The notes under the pieces were generated by a model. It made no database searches and was not told the origin of the DNA. It worked only from the letters and a program-made list of their open reading frames with translations. DNA of 64,000 bases from Methylophilus sp. 13. Its GTDB lineage: Bacteria; Pseudomonadota; Gammaproteobacteria; Burkholderiales; Methylophilaceae. The stretch is taken from NCBI RefSeq assembly GCF_015354335.1, contig NZ_JADKYR010000002.1:1-64000 (forward strand). Reading direction: 5' to 3'. Positions 39,835 to 49,430 of the stretch are shown here, in pieces; position 1 is the first letter of the stretch, and each line of letters begins with the position of its first letter. The translations under genes were made by a program, and so were the position numbers.

Positions 39835-40365
39835 TTACTTGAGATGGGGTTTGATCTTGCCGAGAATTTCTTCACTTTCCGGACGTGTCATACTGTTAAA
39901 AGAATAAACCTTCTGCCCGCCTGGCAAAATCAGATATTTGTAAAAATTCCATTGTGGTGCCTGCCCTGTTTGTTTGATCAGTTGCTGATAAAGCGGATTG
40001 GCGCCACTTCCAGTCACGCTGGACTTTTCAACCATAGGAAACTTGACCGAATAAGTCAGCTTGCAAAAGTCGCCAATCTGCTTGTTGTTGCCAGGCTCCT
40101 GACGGAAATCATTGGAGGGGAAGCCAATCACCACCAGCCCTTTATCCTTATATTGCTCATACATGGCTTCCAGCGCTTCAAACTGTGGCGTGAATCCGCA
40201 TTTGCTGGCAGTGTTCACTATGAGCACTGGCTTGTCCTGAAATTGACAAAAATCGACAGTTTGACCTTGCAGTGTCTTAAACTGGTGCTGGTATAACGGT
40301 AGACATTCTGCCTCAGCCATGGATACCCCCCCCAGGGTTAAAAACATCAATATAAAACTGCGCAT
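39835..40365 (-). CDS. Periplasmic glutathione peroxidase family protein
   Basis: 176 residues. A Sec signal (MRSFILMFLTLGGVSMAEA) precedes a thioredoxin-fold peroxidase. Active-site cysteine in VNTASKCGFTPQFEAL (cysteine, not selenocysteine), the GFPSNDFRQEPG segment, and the tryptophan-asparagine of WNFYKYL match the family. The ATG at 40365 has GGAGAG upstream; the frame extends to 40434 without a ribosome site. It likely removes peroxides in the envelope, perhaps with thioredoxin-like donors instead of glutathione. Confidence 0.92.
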   Translation of the reverse strand: MRSFILMFLTLGGVSMAEAECLPLYQHQFKTLQGQTVDFCQFQDKPVLIVNTASKCGFTPQFEALEAMYEQYKDKGLVVIGFPSNDFRQEPGNNKQIGDFCKLTYSVKFPMVEKSSVTGSGANPLYQQLIKQTGQAPQWNFYKYLILPGGQKVYSFNSMTRPESEEILGKIKPHLK

Positions 40366-40502
40366 TGCATCTCTCCAAATAGTTATGATTGTGTTATGCC
40401 TTTGTAGACAATGTGTTAGCTTGATTGTTCTCAATTAAGTTTTCATATTTTACTTTTTTTAATAGGTGCCGTTAACCTTCTTGTAAGGAACCTTTGCCAT
40501 GC

Positions 40503-40518
40503 TTGGCACAGTCTATGC
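40503..40518 (+). promoter_or_regulatory. Sigma-54 (RpoN) promoter
   Basis: TTGGCAC-AGTCT-ATGC. The -24 element matches TTGGCAC fully, the -12 element matches TTGC at three of four, and GG and GC are exactly ten bases apart as required. Transcription would start near 40530, about 57 bases before the ATG at 40587. Confidence 0.7.
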
Positions 40519-40586
40519 TAAAGATGTTCTAAAGCAATTTGATACTGACAGGTTTTGTTAACAGAATAACGTCATGGGAGATCATC

Positions 40587-40760
40587 ATGTTACAAAAAGC
40601 AGCACCTAACGATAAATTCAAGAAAATTGATCAAATGCTCGAAGACTTTGCCGGCGATGAAGTCGATGATTATGACAGTGGCTATGGCAGCTATGAAAAA
40701 AGTCATAAGCACTACTCTGCCGATGAAGATGCGTTGATGAATATTGATGATTTGTATTAA
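40587..40760 (+). CDS. Small acidic protein of unknown function, 57 residues
   Basis: No family recognised. It begins MLQKAAPNDKFKKIDQMLEDF and becomes very acidic and Tyr/Ser-rich (DEVDDYDSGYGSYEKSHKHY), ending MNIDDLY. No signal peptide or membrane segment, so it is cytoplasmic and probably partly disordered. The ATG at 40587 has GGGAG upstream; the longer frame to 40539 lacks one. A near-consensus sigma-54 promoter stands upstream, so expression probably depends on RpoN and an enhancer-binding protein (nitrogen, motility or stress control). That link is inferred. Confidence 0.75.
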   Translation: MLQKAAPNDKFKKIDQMLEDFAGDEVDDYDSGYGSYEKSHKHYSADEDALMNIDDLY

Positions 40761-40815
40761 TGCATGCACTTGCATTTGCAATCCGTGATCGCGCATCAGC
40801 GTGAGCCGTGGTTGC

Positions 40816-40824
40816 TGATATAAT
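40816..40824 (+). promoter_or_regulatory. Extended -10 promoter of queD
   Basis: TGATATAAT: a TGn extension plus a perfect TATAAT. It ends seven bases before the queD ATG, so transcription should start at or next to the start codon. No -35 of note is needed for an extended -10. Confidence 0.6.
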
Positions 40825-40830
40825 GGCGTG

Positions 40831-41277
40831 ATGGAAATTACTACACGCTTGGAATTCGATGCGGGCCATCGCATTCCTGATCACAAGAGTCAATGCCGTA
40901 ATCTGCACGGTCATCGCTACGCAATTGAAATTACACTGTCTGGAGAGGTGATTCAGGCAGAGCATGCCTCTGAAAATGGTATGGTAATGGATTTTGCTGA
41001 TGTAAAAAGAATTGCCCGCGAAACCATTGTCGATCGCTGGGACCATGCTTTTCTGGTCTACCATGGCGATACGGCGGTGCTGGATTTTCTAAATAGCCTG
41101 CCCAATCACAAGACTGTGGTGTTCCCAACCATCCCGACGGCAGAAAACATGGCTGCGGAGGCCTTTAAGCTGCTCAAGGCGCAATATCGTGATACCTTCG
41201 GCAATCAGCTCAAGCTGGTGAGAGTTCGCCTTTACGAAACGCCCAATAGCTGGACGGATGCATTCGATCAGAAATAG
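40831..41277 (+). CDS. queD: 6-carboxy-tetrahydropterin synthase QueD
   Basis: 148 residues from the ATG at 40831 (a GTG at 40828 is the alternative). Catalytic Cys in SQCRNLHGHRYAIEI, zinc histidines in AGHR and HGH, and WDHAFL are all present. It converts dihydroneopterin triphosphate to 6-carboxy-tetrahydropterin on the way to queuosine. No ribosome site is visible because the -10 box sits immediately upstream; the mRNA may be leaderless. Confidence 0.94.
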   Translation: MEITTRLEFDAGHRIPDHKSQCRNLHGHRYAIEITLSGEVIQAEHASENGMVMDFADVKRIARETIVDRWDHAFLVYHGDTAVLDFLNSLPNHKTVVFPTIPTAENMAAEAFKLLKAQYRDTFGNQLKLVRVRLYETPNSWTDAFDQK

Positions 41278-41290
41278 TCGGCGATCAGAA

Positions 41291-42208
41291 TTAATTTTCC
41301 AGCGCACTCAACGCTGGCATGACTTGCGCAAGTGATGTGTCCCATCCCGGCAAACGCACACCAAACACCTGCTCCAGCTTATCACTGACCAGCCTTGAGT
41401 TTTGAGGGCGTCTGGCAGGCGTTGGGTATTCTGCAGTTGATATGGCTTGCAGCTCTTTAAGTAGCAAGGCGGGCCAGCCCTGTTTTAGCGCCAGCGCTTG
41501 ATACTGCGCCACAATCTCACTGGCAAAACCATACCAGGTGGTTTCACCTCGATTCACCAAATGATAAATCCCGGTTTCTTCAGCGTTGCGCGGATGCCAG
41601 CGTTCAATTAATTGTGCTACCGCTTCAGCAATCGCGATATCGGCCGTGGGGGCGCCATGCTGGTCTGCCACAATGCGTAGTTGTTCCCTACTCTGTGCTA
41701 ACCGAATGATGGTTTTGAGGAAGTTCTTGCCGTAGCTGCCATAGACCCAGCTGGTACGCAGGATGAGATGCGGGAGGCCAACCGCAGCAATCGCCTGCTC
41801 GCCTGCAAGTTTGCTGGCGCCGTAAACACTGACTGGATTAACTGCATCAGTTTCAAGGTAAGCTGTGGCTTTGCTGCCGTCATATACATAGTCAGTCGAG
41901 AAATGGATCAGCGCTGCATTCAGTCGTGCGGCTTCTTCTGCAATGATTTGTGGGGCCGTGGCGTTGATGGCAAAGGCCAGTTCACGCTCGGTTTCGGCCT
42001 GGTCTACCGCAGTATAGGCGGCAGGGTTAATAATCAGGTCTGGTTTGACCTGGCGGATGACTTGCCGGATGTGCGCTGGCTGACTGAGGTCCAGTTGTTG
42101 GCGGGTACAGCTGATTAGCTGTACTTGAGCAATGGGCTGTTGTTGCAGCTGTGCGGCAAGTGCATGCCCCACTTGACCATTGACGCCTGTTAACAGGATT
42201 TTTTTCAT
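41291..42208 (-). CDS. rmlD: dTDP-4-dehydrorhamnose reductase RmlD
   Basis: 305 residues. N-terminal NAD(P) motif LLTGVNGQVGHAL, the FSTDYVYDGS segment and the YGASKLAGEQ active-site YxxxK are typical. It makes dTDP-L-rhamnose for cell-surface polysaccharide. The ATG at 42208 fits the family N-terminus; the frame extends to 42232. It is last in rmlBACD, 39 bases after rmlC. No clear ribosome site is seen. Confidence 0.95.
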   Translation of the reverse strand: MKKILLTGVNGQVGHALAAQLQQQPIAQVQLISCTRQQLDLSQPAHIRQVIRQVKPDLIINPAAYTAVDQAETERELAFAINATAPQIIAEEAARLNAALIHFSTDYVYDGSKATAYLETDAVNPVSVYGASKLAGEQAIAAVGLPHLILRTSWVYGSYGKNFLKTIIRLAQSREQLRIVADQHGAPTADIAIAEAVAQLIERWHPRNAEETGIYHLVNRGETTWYGFASEIVAQYQALALKQGWPALLLKELQAISTAEYPTPARRPQNSRLVSDKLEQVFGVRLPGWDTSLAQVMPALSALEN

Positions 42209-42247
42209 ATGCGTGAGCAAGGTCCGAATCAAAGAATATGCTAATAA

Positions 42248-42793
42248 TTAGTCAAATTTAGGCGCCTGTGCCCAGGGGAGCCCTTGCTGATCTTTGGCAG
42301 ACAGGCTGGGGGGCATGTCCAGCGGCCAGTCTATGCCAATCGTCGGGTCATTCCATTTAAGGCAGGCCTCATGTTGTGGCGCATAGTAATCCGTTGTTTT
42401 ATACAGAAAGTCAGCCGTGTCAGAGAGCACGACAAAGCCATGCGCGAAGCCAGGCGGAATCCATAGCTGACGGTGATTGTCAGCGCTTAAATGCACGCCT
42501 TCCCATAGTCCAAAGGTCGCTGAACTCTGGCGCAGATCGACCGCGACATCAAACACTTCTCCGGCAACCACTCTCACCAGCTTGCCCTGCGCTTGCTGGA
42601 CTTGATAGTGCAGGCCGCGTAATACGCCCTTGGCCGAACGGGAATGGTTATCTTGCACGAATGTCACCTCCAGCCCCGTGGCTTGTTTAAAGGCTTGCGC
42701 ATTGAAGCTCTCTATAAAAAAGCCTCGTGCATCGCCGAATACCTTGGGTTCTAGAATCAACACCTCTGGAATTTTGGTCGCAGTCACCAGCAT
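42248..42793 (-). CDS. rmlC: dTDP-4-dehydrorhamnose 3,5-epimerase RmlC
   Basis: 181 residues. Cupin fold with FVQDNHSRSAKGVLRGLHYQ, the catalytic His in that strand, and IPPGFAHGFVVLSD. It epimerises C3 and C5 of the sugar. The start overlaps the rmlA stop by one base, so translation is coupled. Confidence 0.97.
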   Translation of the reverse strand: MLVTATKIPEVLILEPKVFGDARGFFIESFNAQAFKQATGLEVTFVQDNHSRSAKGVLRGLHYQVQQAQGKLVRVVAGEVFDVAVDLRQSSATFGLWEGVHLSADNHRQLWIPPGFAHGFVVLSDTADFLYKTTDYYAPQHEACLKWNDPTIGIDWPLDMPPSLSAKDQQGLPWAQAPKFD

Positions 42794-43674
42794 TAAAACA
42801 CCCGCTCTTTTAAAATCATCTTCAAATACTGTCCGTACCCATTCTTGGCATATTTGTCCGCCAGTTTGTCCAGTTGCTCTGCATTGATAAAGCCTTGGCG
42901 ATAGGCGATTTCTTCCAGACAGGCAATCTTCAGGCCCTGGCGCTTTTCAATCGTTTGAATAAAGCCACTGGCTTCCAGCAGTGATTCGTGGGTACCGGTA
43001 TCCAGCCAGGCCATGCCACGCCCCATGACTTCGACATTGAGGTCCCCAGAGGCCAAATAATGCTTGTTGACGTCAGTGATCTCGAGTTCGCCACGGGCCG
43101 AGGGCTTGAGGTTCTTGGCAATCTCAACCACGCGCTGATCGTAAAAATACAGCCCCGTTACCGCATAGCGCGATTTGGGTTGTGTAGGCTTTTCTTCCAG
43201 GCTGATGGCCGTGCCGTGCGTATCAAACTCGACCACGCCATAGCGCTCGGGGTCGTTGACCGGGTAGGCAAACACGGTGGCGCCCTGCTCGCGTTTACCG
43301 GCAGTCATGGCCATGTCACCGAGCTCATGCCCGTAAAAAATATTGTCACCGAGCACCAAGGCGCTGCTGTCGTTACCAATGAACGACTCGCCGAGGATAA
43401 AGGCTTGTGCCAGCCCATCGGGTGAGGGTTGTACCTGATACTCAATGCGCATGCCCCACTGGCTGCCATCGCCTAGCAGTTCTTTAAAGCGTGGCGTGTC
43501 CATCGGGGTAGAAATAATCAACACTTCCCGGATGCCTGCCAGCATGAGTGCGGACAGGGGGTAGTAGATCATGGGTTTGTCATACACCGGCAACAGTTGT
43601 TTGGAGACGACTTGCGTCACTGGATATAAGCGGGTGCCGGAGCCACCGGCCAATACGATGCCTTTTCTTGCCAT
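42793..43674 (-). CDS. rmlA: Glucose-1-phosphate thymidylyltransferase RmlA
   Basis: 293 residues. Nucleotidyltransferase signature [16 protein letters not shown], then [17 protein letters not shown] and the Mg-binding [10 protein letters not shown]. It activates glucose-1-phosphate with dTTP, the first step of dTDP-rhamnose synthesis. Overlaps the rmlB stop and the rmlC start by one base each. Confidence 0.98.
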   Translation of the reverse strand: MARKGIVLAGGSGTRLYPVTQVVSKQLLPVYDKPMIYYPLSALMLAGIREVLIISTPMDTPRFKELLGDGSQWGMRIEYQVQPSPDGLAQAFILGESFIGNDSSALVLGDNIFYGHELGDMAMTAGKREQGATVFAYPVNDPERYGVVEFDTHGTAISLEEKPTQPKSRYAVTGLYFYDQRVVEIAKNLKPSARGELEITDVNKHYLASGDLNVEVMGRGMAWLDTGTHESLLEASGFIQTIEKRQGLKIACLEEIAYRQGFINAEQLDKLADKYAKNGYGQYLKMILKERVF

Positions 43675-44759
43675 TATGCCAACTCCTCGCCACGTTCATG
43701 GTAGTTTGTACTGAGCCAGTGCTGGTATTCACCGCTGGTGACGCGTGCCACCCATTGGGTATGCTCCAGATACCAGCGCACCGTTTTACGGATCCCGGTT
43801 TCAAAGGTTTCCTGAGGTTTCCAGCCTAAGGTCTGCTCGATCTTGCTGGCGTCAATGGCGTAACGCAGGTCATGACCGGGACGGTCTTTGACAAACGTAA
43901 TCTGATCGCGGTAGCTGCCTTGTGCTTTGGGCTGCTCCTGATCGAGGATGTCGCACAGCGTATGTACAACGTCCAGATTGGTTTTCTCATTCCAGCCACC
44001 AATATTGTATGTCTCGCCAGGCAGGCCCTTGGCCAGCACTTCACGGATGGCATTGCAGTGGTCTTCGACATACAGCCAGTCACGGATATTGCTGCCATTC
44101 CCATAGATCGGCAAGGGTTTGCCAGACAAGGCGTTATGAATTACTAATGGAATCAGTTTTTCTGGGAAGTGGTAAGGGCCATAATTGTTGGAACAATTGG
44201 TGGTGAGGGTCGGCAGGCCATAGGTGTGATGATAGGCACGCACCAGATGATCTGAGGCCGCTTTTGAGGCTGAATATGGACTATTGGGCTGATAAGGGTT
44301 GGTTTCCTTGAATGCAGGATCATTGGGTTCCAGTGAGCCATAGACTTCATCGGTAGACACATGCAGGAAACGGAACGACTGTTGTGACTCTACCGGCAAT
44401 GCTTGCCAATAGGCCCTGACCTCTTCGAGCAGATTAAACGTACCGACCACATTGGTCTGGATAAACGCATCCGGCCCGTGGATAGAGCGGTCTACATGAC
44501 TTTCTGCAGCAAAATTAAGCACCGCCCTGGGCTTGTGGGTTTCCAGCAAAGTTTTAACCGCAGCGCGGTCACCGATATCCGCATGAATGAAGACATGGTC
44601 CGGGTCGTGGCTAATCTCCGCCAGATTTTCCATGTTGCCAGCATAGGTGAGCTTGTCCAGATTGACCAGTTTACCCAGCTTCAGCTTTACCCAGGCATTG
44701 ACGAAATTGCTGCCGATAAAACCGGCACCCCCGGTCACTACAATGGTGTCTGTGTGCAT
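43674..44759 (-). CDS. rmlB: dTDP-glucose 4,6-dehydratase RmlB
   Basis: 361 residues. Rossmann motif [22 protein letters not shown], and the [15 protein letters not shown] catalytic YxxxK. It forms dTDP-4-keto-6-deoxyglucose. First gene of a tight rmlBACD operon; the promoter must lie in 44760-44881, where I see no clear boxes. Confidence 0.98.
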   Translation of the reverse strand: MHTDTIVVTGGAGFIGSNFVNAWVKLKLGKLVNLDKLTYAGNMENLAEISHDPDHVFIHADIGDRAAVKTLLETHKPRAVLNFAAESHVDRSIHGPDAFIQTNVVGTFNLLEEVRAYWQALPVESQQSFRFLHVSTDEVYGSLEPNDPAFKETNPYQPNSPYSASKAASDHLVRAYHHTYGLPTLTTNCSNNYGPYHFPEKLIPLVIHNALSGKPLPIYGNGSNIRDWLYVEDHCNAIREVLAKGLPGETYNIGGWNEKTNLDVVHTLCDILDQEQPKAQGSYRDQITFVKDRPGHDLRYAIDASKIEQTLGWKPQETFETGIRKTVRWYLEHTQWVARVTSGEYQHWLSTNYHERGEELA

Positions 44760-44881
44760 AAAATCTCTGCTTAATAGTGATTACAACTTGGAAATATCTT
44801 TTGATACTACCGCAAGCACCCGGCATGTAAAGAGTGAATAAGCGCAGCAGAGCCGCATCAAATCACAACAAAAGACGGTCG

Positions 44882-45562
44882 TCACCAGGGTGAAGCGCCA
44901 GACTTGCTAAGACTTTCTATATATTGCTGATGGCTGGCCAACTCCTCTTCGCTCGGCGGCAATCGCTTCAGTGCAGAAAAGTCGACGTCAATATGGCTTT
45001 GCGTGGTTTGCTGCTCGGAGGTTGAGAGTTCCATCAACAGGCTCTCTTGTCCGCGCGTCATGGCAATGTAGACATCGGCGAGCAATTCCGCATCGAGCAA
45101 GGCGCCGTGCAAAGTCCGCTGTGAGTTATCAATACCGAAGTGGCGGCACAAGGCATCCAGATTGTTACGCTGGCCGGGACGCATTTCCTTGGCCATTTTC
45201 AAGGTATCAACGATACCACTGACGAATGACGGCAACGGGTCCAGGTTAAGCCTGGACAACTCCATATTGAGGAAGCCGACATCAAACGGAGCGTTATGAA
45301 TAATGAGCTCTGCACCACGAATAAACGCAATGAAATCCTGTGCAATTTGCGCAAAAAGCGGCTTATCTTGCAAAAACTCCAGCGAAATGCCATGTACTTC
45401 CTGCGCACCGGCATCAATCTCACGCTCGGGATTGATATACAAGTGAAAGTGACGCTGGGTTGGTCGGCGGTTCAGCATCTCCACCGCCGCAATTTCAATA
45501 ATTCGATGTCCCTGATCGGGATAGAGGCCAGTGGTCTCGGTATCGAGGAAAATCTGTCTCAT
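44882..45562 (-). CDS. dnaQ: DNA polymerase III epsilon subunit DnaQ
   Basis: 226 residues. The DEDDh exonuclease motifs are in order: LDTETTGL, IIHNAPFDVGFL, and HGALLDAELLADVY with its histidine. It proofreads during replication. The C-terminal part binds the polymerase alpha subunit. It lies 13 bases downstream of rnhA in the usual rnhA-dnaQ pair. Confidence 0.96.
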   Translation of the reverse strand: MRQIFLDTETTGLYPDQGHRIIEIAAVEMLNRRPTQRHFHLYINPEREIDAGAQEVHGISLEFLQDKPLFAQIAQDFIAFIRGAELIIHNAPFDVGFLNMELSRLNLDPLPSFVSGIVDTLKMAKEMRPGQRNNLDALCRHFGIDNSQRTLHGALLDAELLADVYIAMTRGQESLLMELSTSEQQTTQSHIDVDFSALKRLPPSEEELASHQQYIESLSKSGASPW

Positions 45563-45575
45563 TTAAGCTACACTC

Positions 45576-46025
45576 CTATCCTATCGCCACGGTTAATACA
45601 CCTTGATTTGCCAAGGCATCCGCACGCTCGTTGCCCTCGTTGCCAGCATGACCTTTCACCCAAATCCATTCAATCTGGTGAGGCTGGGCGATGACATCCA
45701 ACTGTTGCCATAAGTCCGCATTTTTAACCGGCTTTTTATCCGCCGTACGCCATTGCTTGAGCTTCCAGCCTGCCAACCACTCGGTCATGCCTTTTTGCAC
45801 ATAGCTGGAATCGGTATACACCCTGACATGCGAGGGTTTCTTGAGCGCCTGCAAGCCTTGAATCACCGCAGTCAGTTCCATACGATTATTGGTGGTCAGC
45901 GCTTCGCCACCGTAGAGGGATTTTTCGTGCGAGCCCGCTTTAAGCCAGACCCCCCAGCCACCGACGCCAGGGTTGCCCTTGCAAGCACCATCAGCGTACA
46001 TTTCTATCCATTGTTGATTCGACAT
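45576..46025 (-). CDS. rnhA: Ribonuclease HI
   Basis: 149 residues. Catalytic residues sit in [12 protein letters not shown] (Asp), [10 protein letters not shown] (Glu), [11 protein letters not shown] (Asp) and [15 protein letters not shown] (His, Asp). It removes RNA from RNA/DNA hybrids. Its start lies 35 bases inside the preceding methyltransferase gene, so the two are translationally linked. Confidence 0.97.
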   Translation of the reverse strand: MSNQQWIEMYADGACKGNPGVGGWGVWLKAGSHEKSLYGGEALTTNNRMELTAVIQGLQALKKPSHVRVYTDSSYVQKGMTEWLAGWKLKQWRTADKKPVKNADLWQQLDVIAQPHQIEWIWVKGHAGNEGNERADALANQGVLTVAIG

Positions 46026-46785
46026 CCGCGCATTCTAACTGCTTTTGGCCGTTTTTTTGTATGCTGGAACGGCCTTTTCTGACCTGCAACGCCGGATTCA
46101 GCGGCAACATTTTCCAGTCTGGTTTTAACAAACGGATGTTGAGGACTCTTTTTTTGGCGATCAGGAAATAAATGCCACCACTCATGCCACACAAGCGTGG
46201 CCCCCACCGTTCCAGGCAAGACTGGCGCGCCAGCCAGTCAGGATCATTGAATGGAAAAGCGTGCATCAAATAACCACTGCGCACAACCTCAAATCCCAAC
46301 ACACCCAACCAGTCACGAATGCGCCAGGCTGTAAACAATCTGCTGAAACCGCCTGCCTGCCTGAGTTGCCCGACTCTAGCGCGCATGCCTAAACAACTGG
46401 CAGGGCTAATCCCGGTCAGCACCAAAGTACCTTCAGGCACCAGTACCCGAAACACTTCGCGTAACGTCTGCTGTGGATCCGCGCACTGCTCCAGCACATG
46501 TGGCATGCAAACCAAGTCAACTGAATTTTCGGCAAATGGCAAAAACTCGCTTTCGCATAACAACGAGGCATTGGCCGAGGCGGTTAGCTGTAGGGAGTGT
46601 TTGTAAGGAATCCGGCACTGCTCGAGCAGGTCATGCGCAGACCATCCGATCTGCAGAGCATGAAAGCCGAACACATCAGCCACGGCTTGCGCGTACAAAG
46701 GCGTTTCACGCGCGACAATATATTGACCCAGAGGCATTTGTTCAAAGAACACTGACTGGCTTGATTGCAAGATAGATTCCCTCAC
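45991..46785 (-). CDS. Class I SAM-dependent methyltransferase, substrate unknown
   Basis: 264 residues from a GTG at 46785; the frame is open up to 46833 and an ATG lies at 46737, so the start is uncertain. The GTG start gives [27 protein letters not shown], like homologues that sit between gloB and rnhA. The segment [21 protein letters not shown] and [16 protein letters not shown] are methyltransferase motifs, but motif I is degenerate. The C-terminal 12 codons overlap rnhA. The function in this conserved slot is not known to me. Confidence 0.75.
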   Translation of the reverse strand: MRESILQSSQSVFFEQMPLGQYIVARETPLYAQAVADVFGFHALQIGWSAHDLLEQCRIPYKHSLQLTASANASLLCESEFLPFAENSVDLVCMPHVLEQCADPQQTLREVFRVLVPEGTLVLTGISPASCLGMRARVGQLRQAGGFSRLFTAWRIRDWLGVLGFEVVRSGYLMHAFPFNDPDWLARQSCLERWGPRLCGMSGGIYFLIAKKRVLNIRLLKPDWKMLPLNPALQVRKGRSSIQKNGQKQLECADVESTMDRNVR

Positions 46786-46826
46786 GCACTTAAAACACCT
46801 CTTGAATACCGTCCAGGGCATCTCCC

Positions 46827-46855
46827 TTGACAAGCATCATGATTTTTTCAATGAT
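46827..46855 (+). promoter_or_regulatory. Possible sigma-70 promoter of gloB
   Basis: A perfect TTGACA, 17 bases, then AATGAT (four of six to TATAAT). Predicted start of transcription is at about 46862, on the ATG at 46861, so the transcript would be leaderless. Confidence 0.45.
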
Positions 46856-46860
46856 GCGTG

Positions 46861-47640
46861 ATGGACAAAAGTTCTGCAAGTATAGAAATCATCCCCCTGC
46901 CCGCTTTTAGCGACAATTATCTGTGGTTAATTCAGTCTGGCTCGCTGGCCTGGGTGGTTGATCCGGGCGATGCCGACGTGGTTGAACAGGCTTTGAGCAA
47001 GAGAAAACTGAGCTTAAAAGGGATTTTACTCACACATCATCATGCAGACCATGTGGGCGGCGCTGCCAGCTTGCAAAAGCATTGGCGCTGTCCTGTCTAT
47101 GCCCCGGACAGTTCACAGCCGTCTTATCAGGCCATGCAGCCCATCCCCGTCCACGCCGGGGACACTATCAGTCTGCTGCCAGAAGACATAATAAGCTGCG
47201 AAGTGCTTTCGCTGCCGGGCCATACACTTGATCATGTGGCTTATTATGTCAATCAGCAGCATTTGTTTAGCGGCGACGTTCTGTTTGGTGCAGGGTGCGG
47301 CCGCCTGTTTGAAGGCACGCCTGCACAAATGTATGCCTCGCTACAGCAGATTGCCGCGCTTCCCCCAGAAACACTCGTTTACCCGGCGCATGAATATACC
47401 GCGCACAATCTTGCTTTTGCGCAGACCATAGAGCCGGATAACCGCGCATTACTCCAACGTATCGCAACCACCCGCGAGTTACGCCATCAGCAACGCCCCA
47501 GCCTGCCAACGTCCTTGGCACAAGAATTGGCGACCAATCCGTTTTTGCGCTGTGAACAGTTGCGTCTGCGCCCTGAATTTCAATCGCGCTCGGCGCTGGA
47601 AGTGTTTACCGAGATCCGCACCCGTCGCAATGACTTCTGA
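46861..47640 (+). CDS. gloB: Hydroxyacylglutathione hydrolase (glyoxalase II) GloB
   Basis: 259 residues from ATG 46861. The metallo-beta-lactamase motif THHHADHVGG supplies the binuclear metal ligands; GHTLDHVAYYV and the C-terminal substrate lysine/arginine region (RTRRNDF end) fit the family. It hydrolyses S-D-lactoylglutathione in methylglyoxal detoxification. No ribosome site is visible upstream. Confidence 0.95.
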   Translation: MDKSSASIEIIPLPAFSDNYLWLIQSGSLAWVVDPGDADVVEQALSKRKLSLKGILLTHHHADHVGGAASLQKHWRCPVYAPDSSQPSYQAMQPIPVHAGDTISLLPEDIISCEVLSLPGHTLDHVAYYVNQQHLFSGDVLFGAGCGRLFEGTPAQMYASLQQIAALPPETLVYPAHEYTAHNLAFAQTIEPDNRALLQRIATTRELRHQQRPSLPTSLAQELATNPFLRCEQLRLRPEFQSRSALEVFTEIRTRRNDF

Positions 47641-47850
47641 TCGCGCAACATTGATGCACAGTCTGGGCTCGCTGGCAAGGGCTTGTCTCCCCCCGAATTT
47701 AACGTAGAATGATGTCCTCCTTAAAGCGCTTGTGTGCGTTAGGCCTATCTCAAACAGATCGGCGCGGCCGCTACGGCCATCCGGATTTAGCAATCCATGT
47801 GTATCCGCCCTGCCGGATGCACAACACTCTCAGGATAAAGTATTACCGTC

Positions 47851-49419
47851 ATGCGTTTTAAAAGATTCATCGTCTGCATTGCACTGTCAGCCTCGCCATG
47901 GTGCGGATCGGCTGAATACGTGGAACCAGCCACCTTGTCCGATGACAATGGCAGTTATGACGAAAGCTATGGAGAGACTGGCGTAGAAGGCTACACCTCC
48001 AGTTATCAGTTTGAAGATAGCCTGACCTTGCAAAACAGCTTGTGGGACCGCGTGCGCGATGGCTTTAACATGCCTGACATCGACTCAAGCTACACCAACA
48101 AACACGAACAATGGTACGCCTCTCGCCCCGACTACGTTTCACGCATGCTGGAGCGGAGTAAAAAGTATCTTTACCACATCGTTGTTGAGGTTGAAAAAAG
48201 AGGCATGCCCACCGAGATTGCGCTACTGCCCATGATAGAAAGCGGCTTTAACCCTAAAGCGCTATCTACCAGCAAGGCGTCAGGCATCTGGCAATTCATT
48301 CCCTCTACCGGCAAAGATTTTGGCCTCAAGCAGAACTACTGGAAAGACTCACGCAAAGACGTGACTGCCGCCACCCAGGCTGCGCTCAATTATCTGCAAA
48401 AGCTTTATACCATGTTTGGCGCCTGGGACTTGGCACTGGCCGCTTACAACGCGGGCGAAGGCACGGTTGCACGCGCCATCGAGCGCAATGAGCGCCTGGG
48501 CTTGCCGACCGATTACCAGCACTTGTCCTTACCGGATGAAACTCGCAATTACGTGCCCAAGCTGCAGGCCATCAAAAACATTATTTTCCGGCCTGAACAA
48601 TATGGATTGACGCTCAACGAAATTCCAAACCGGCCTTACTTTACCACCGTCCAGGCCCCCAACAAGATTGATGCAAAACTGGCTGCAGAGTTGGCAGGGA
48701 TTACGCTGGAGGAGTTTAGCGCACTCAACCCAAGTTTTACGCGGCCGGTCCTCATCACGGAAAACAGTTATCAAAAACTTCTGCTACCAACCTGGGCGGC
48801 CAGCAACTTTACACAAAATCTAAATGCGTATAACCGTCCCCTCTCCAACTGGCACAGCTACCAGCCCAAGCGTGGTGAGCGTCTGGGTGTGATTGCCAGC
48901 AAGTTTGATATCAGTATTTACGAATTGAGCGCAACCAATAACCTGAAGCCGAATCGCAATCTGATTGTCCGTCGACCATTGTTAGTGCCCGCCAGCGTGG
49001 AGTCAGCTGGCCTGACCAAACCGATTGATGTCGCAGCCATGGCCAAACTTTCCGTAGAAGTGCCGGTTGAAAAAGCGTCATCCAGCGAACCAACGACTTT
49101 TTCCCATAAAGTGAAAGCTGGCGAGACCTTGTCTACTCTGGCCAAGCGCTATGGCATTAGCAGCCAGCAAATCATGCAACAGAACCATCTCAAGTCTAAA
49201 AAACTGGCGGCTGGCCAGGTATTGCAACTGCAAAAACAAGAAAGCCATGCCAGCAAATCAAGTAAAGGGAACTCTGGAAAATCGCATGACTCGAAAACAA
49301 GCGTAAAATCTGGTGCTAAGAAAGCAGGCAGCCACAGTAAACATAGTGCCTCTTCATCAGATTCAGCTAAAAAGAGCACAACATCGCATCATAAGAAAAG
49401 TCAGTCCAGCAAACATTAA
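47851..49419 (+). CDS. mltD: Membrane-bound lytic transglycosylase D with LysM repeats
   Basis: 522 residues. Signal peptide at the N-terminus (MRFKRFIVCIALSASPWCGS), the SLT catalytic domain with Glu in LPMIESGFNPKAL and KASGIWQFIPSTGKDFGL, then two LysM-type peptidoglycan-binding repeats (about 340-385 and 425-470; the second has HKVKAGETLSTLAKRYGIS). The last 50 residues are Ser/Lys/His-rich and disordered. It cleaves murein in the envelope. The next gene starts 12 bases on. Confidence 0.95.
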   Translation: MRFKRFIVCIALSASPWCGSAEYVEPATLSDDNGSYDESYGETGVEGYTSSYQFEDSLTLQNSLWDRVRDGFNMPDIDSSYTNKHEQWYASRPDYVSRMLERSKKYLYHIVVEVEKRGMPTEIALLPMIESGFNPKALSTSKASGIWQFIPSTGKDFGLKQNYWKDSRKDVTAATQAALNYLQKLYTMFGAWDLALAAYNAGEGTVARAIERNERLGLPTDYQHLSLPDETRNYVPKLQAIKNIIFRPEQYGLTLNEIPNRPYFTTVQAPNKIDAKLAAELAGITLEEFSALNPSFTRPVLITENSYQKLLLPTWAASNFTQNLNAYNRPLSNWHSYQPKRGERLGVIASKFDISIYELSATNNLKPNRNLIVRRPLLVPASVESAGLTKPIDVAAMAKLSVEVPVEKASSSEPTTFSHKVKAGETLSTLAKRYGISSQQIMQQNHLKSKKLAAGQVLQLQKQESHASKSSKGNSGKSHDSKTSVKSGAKKAGSHSKHSASSSDSAKKSTTSHHKKSQSSKH

Positions 49420-49430
49420 ATCGGCCCATC

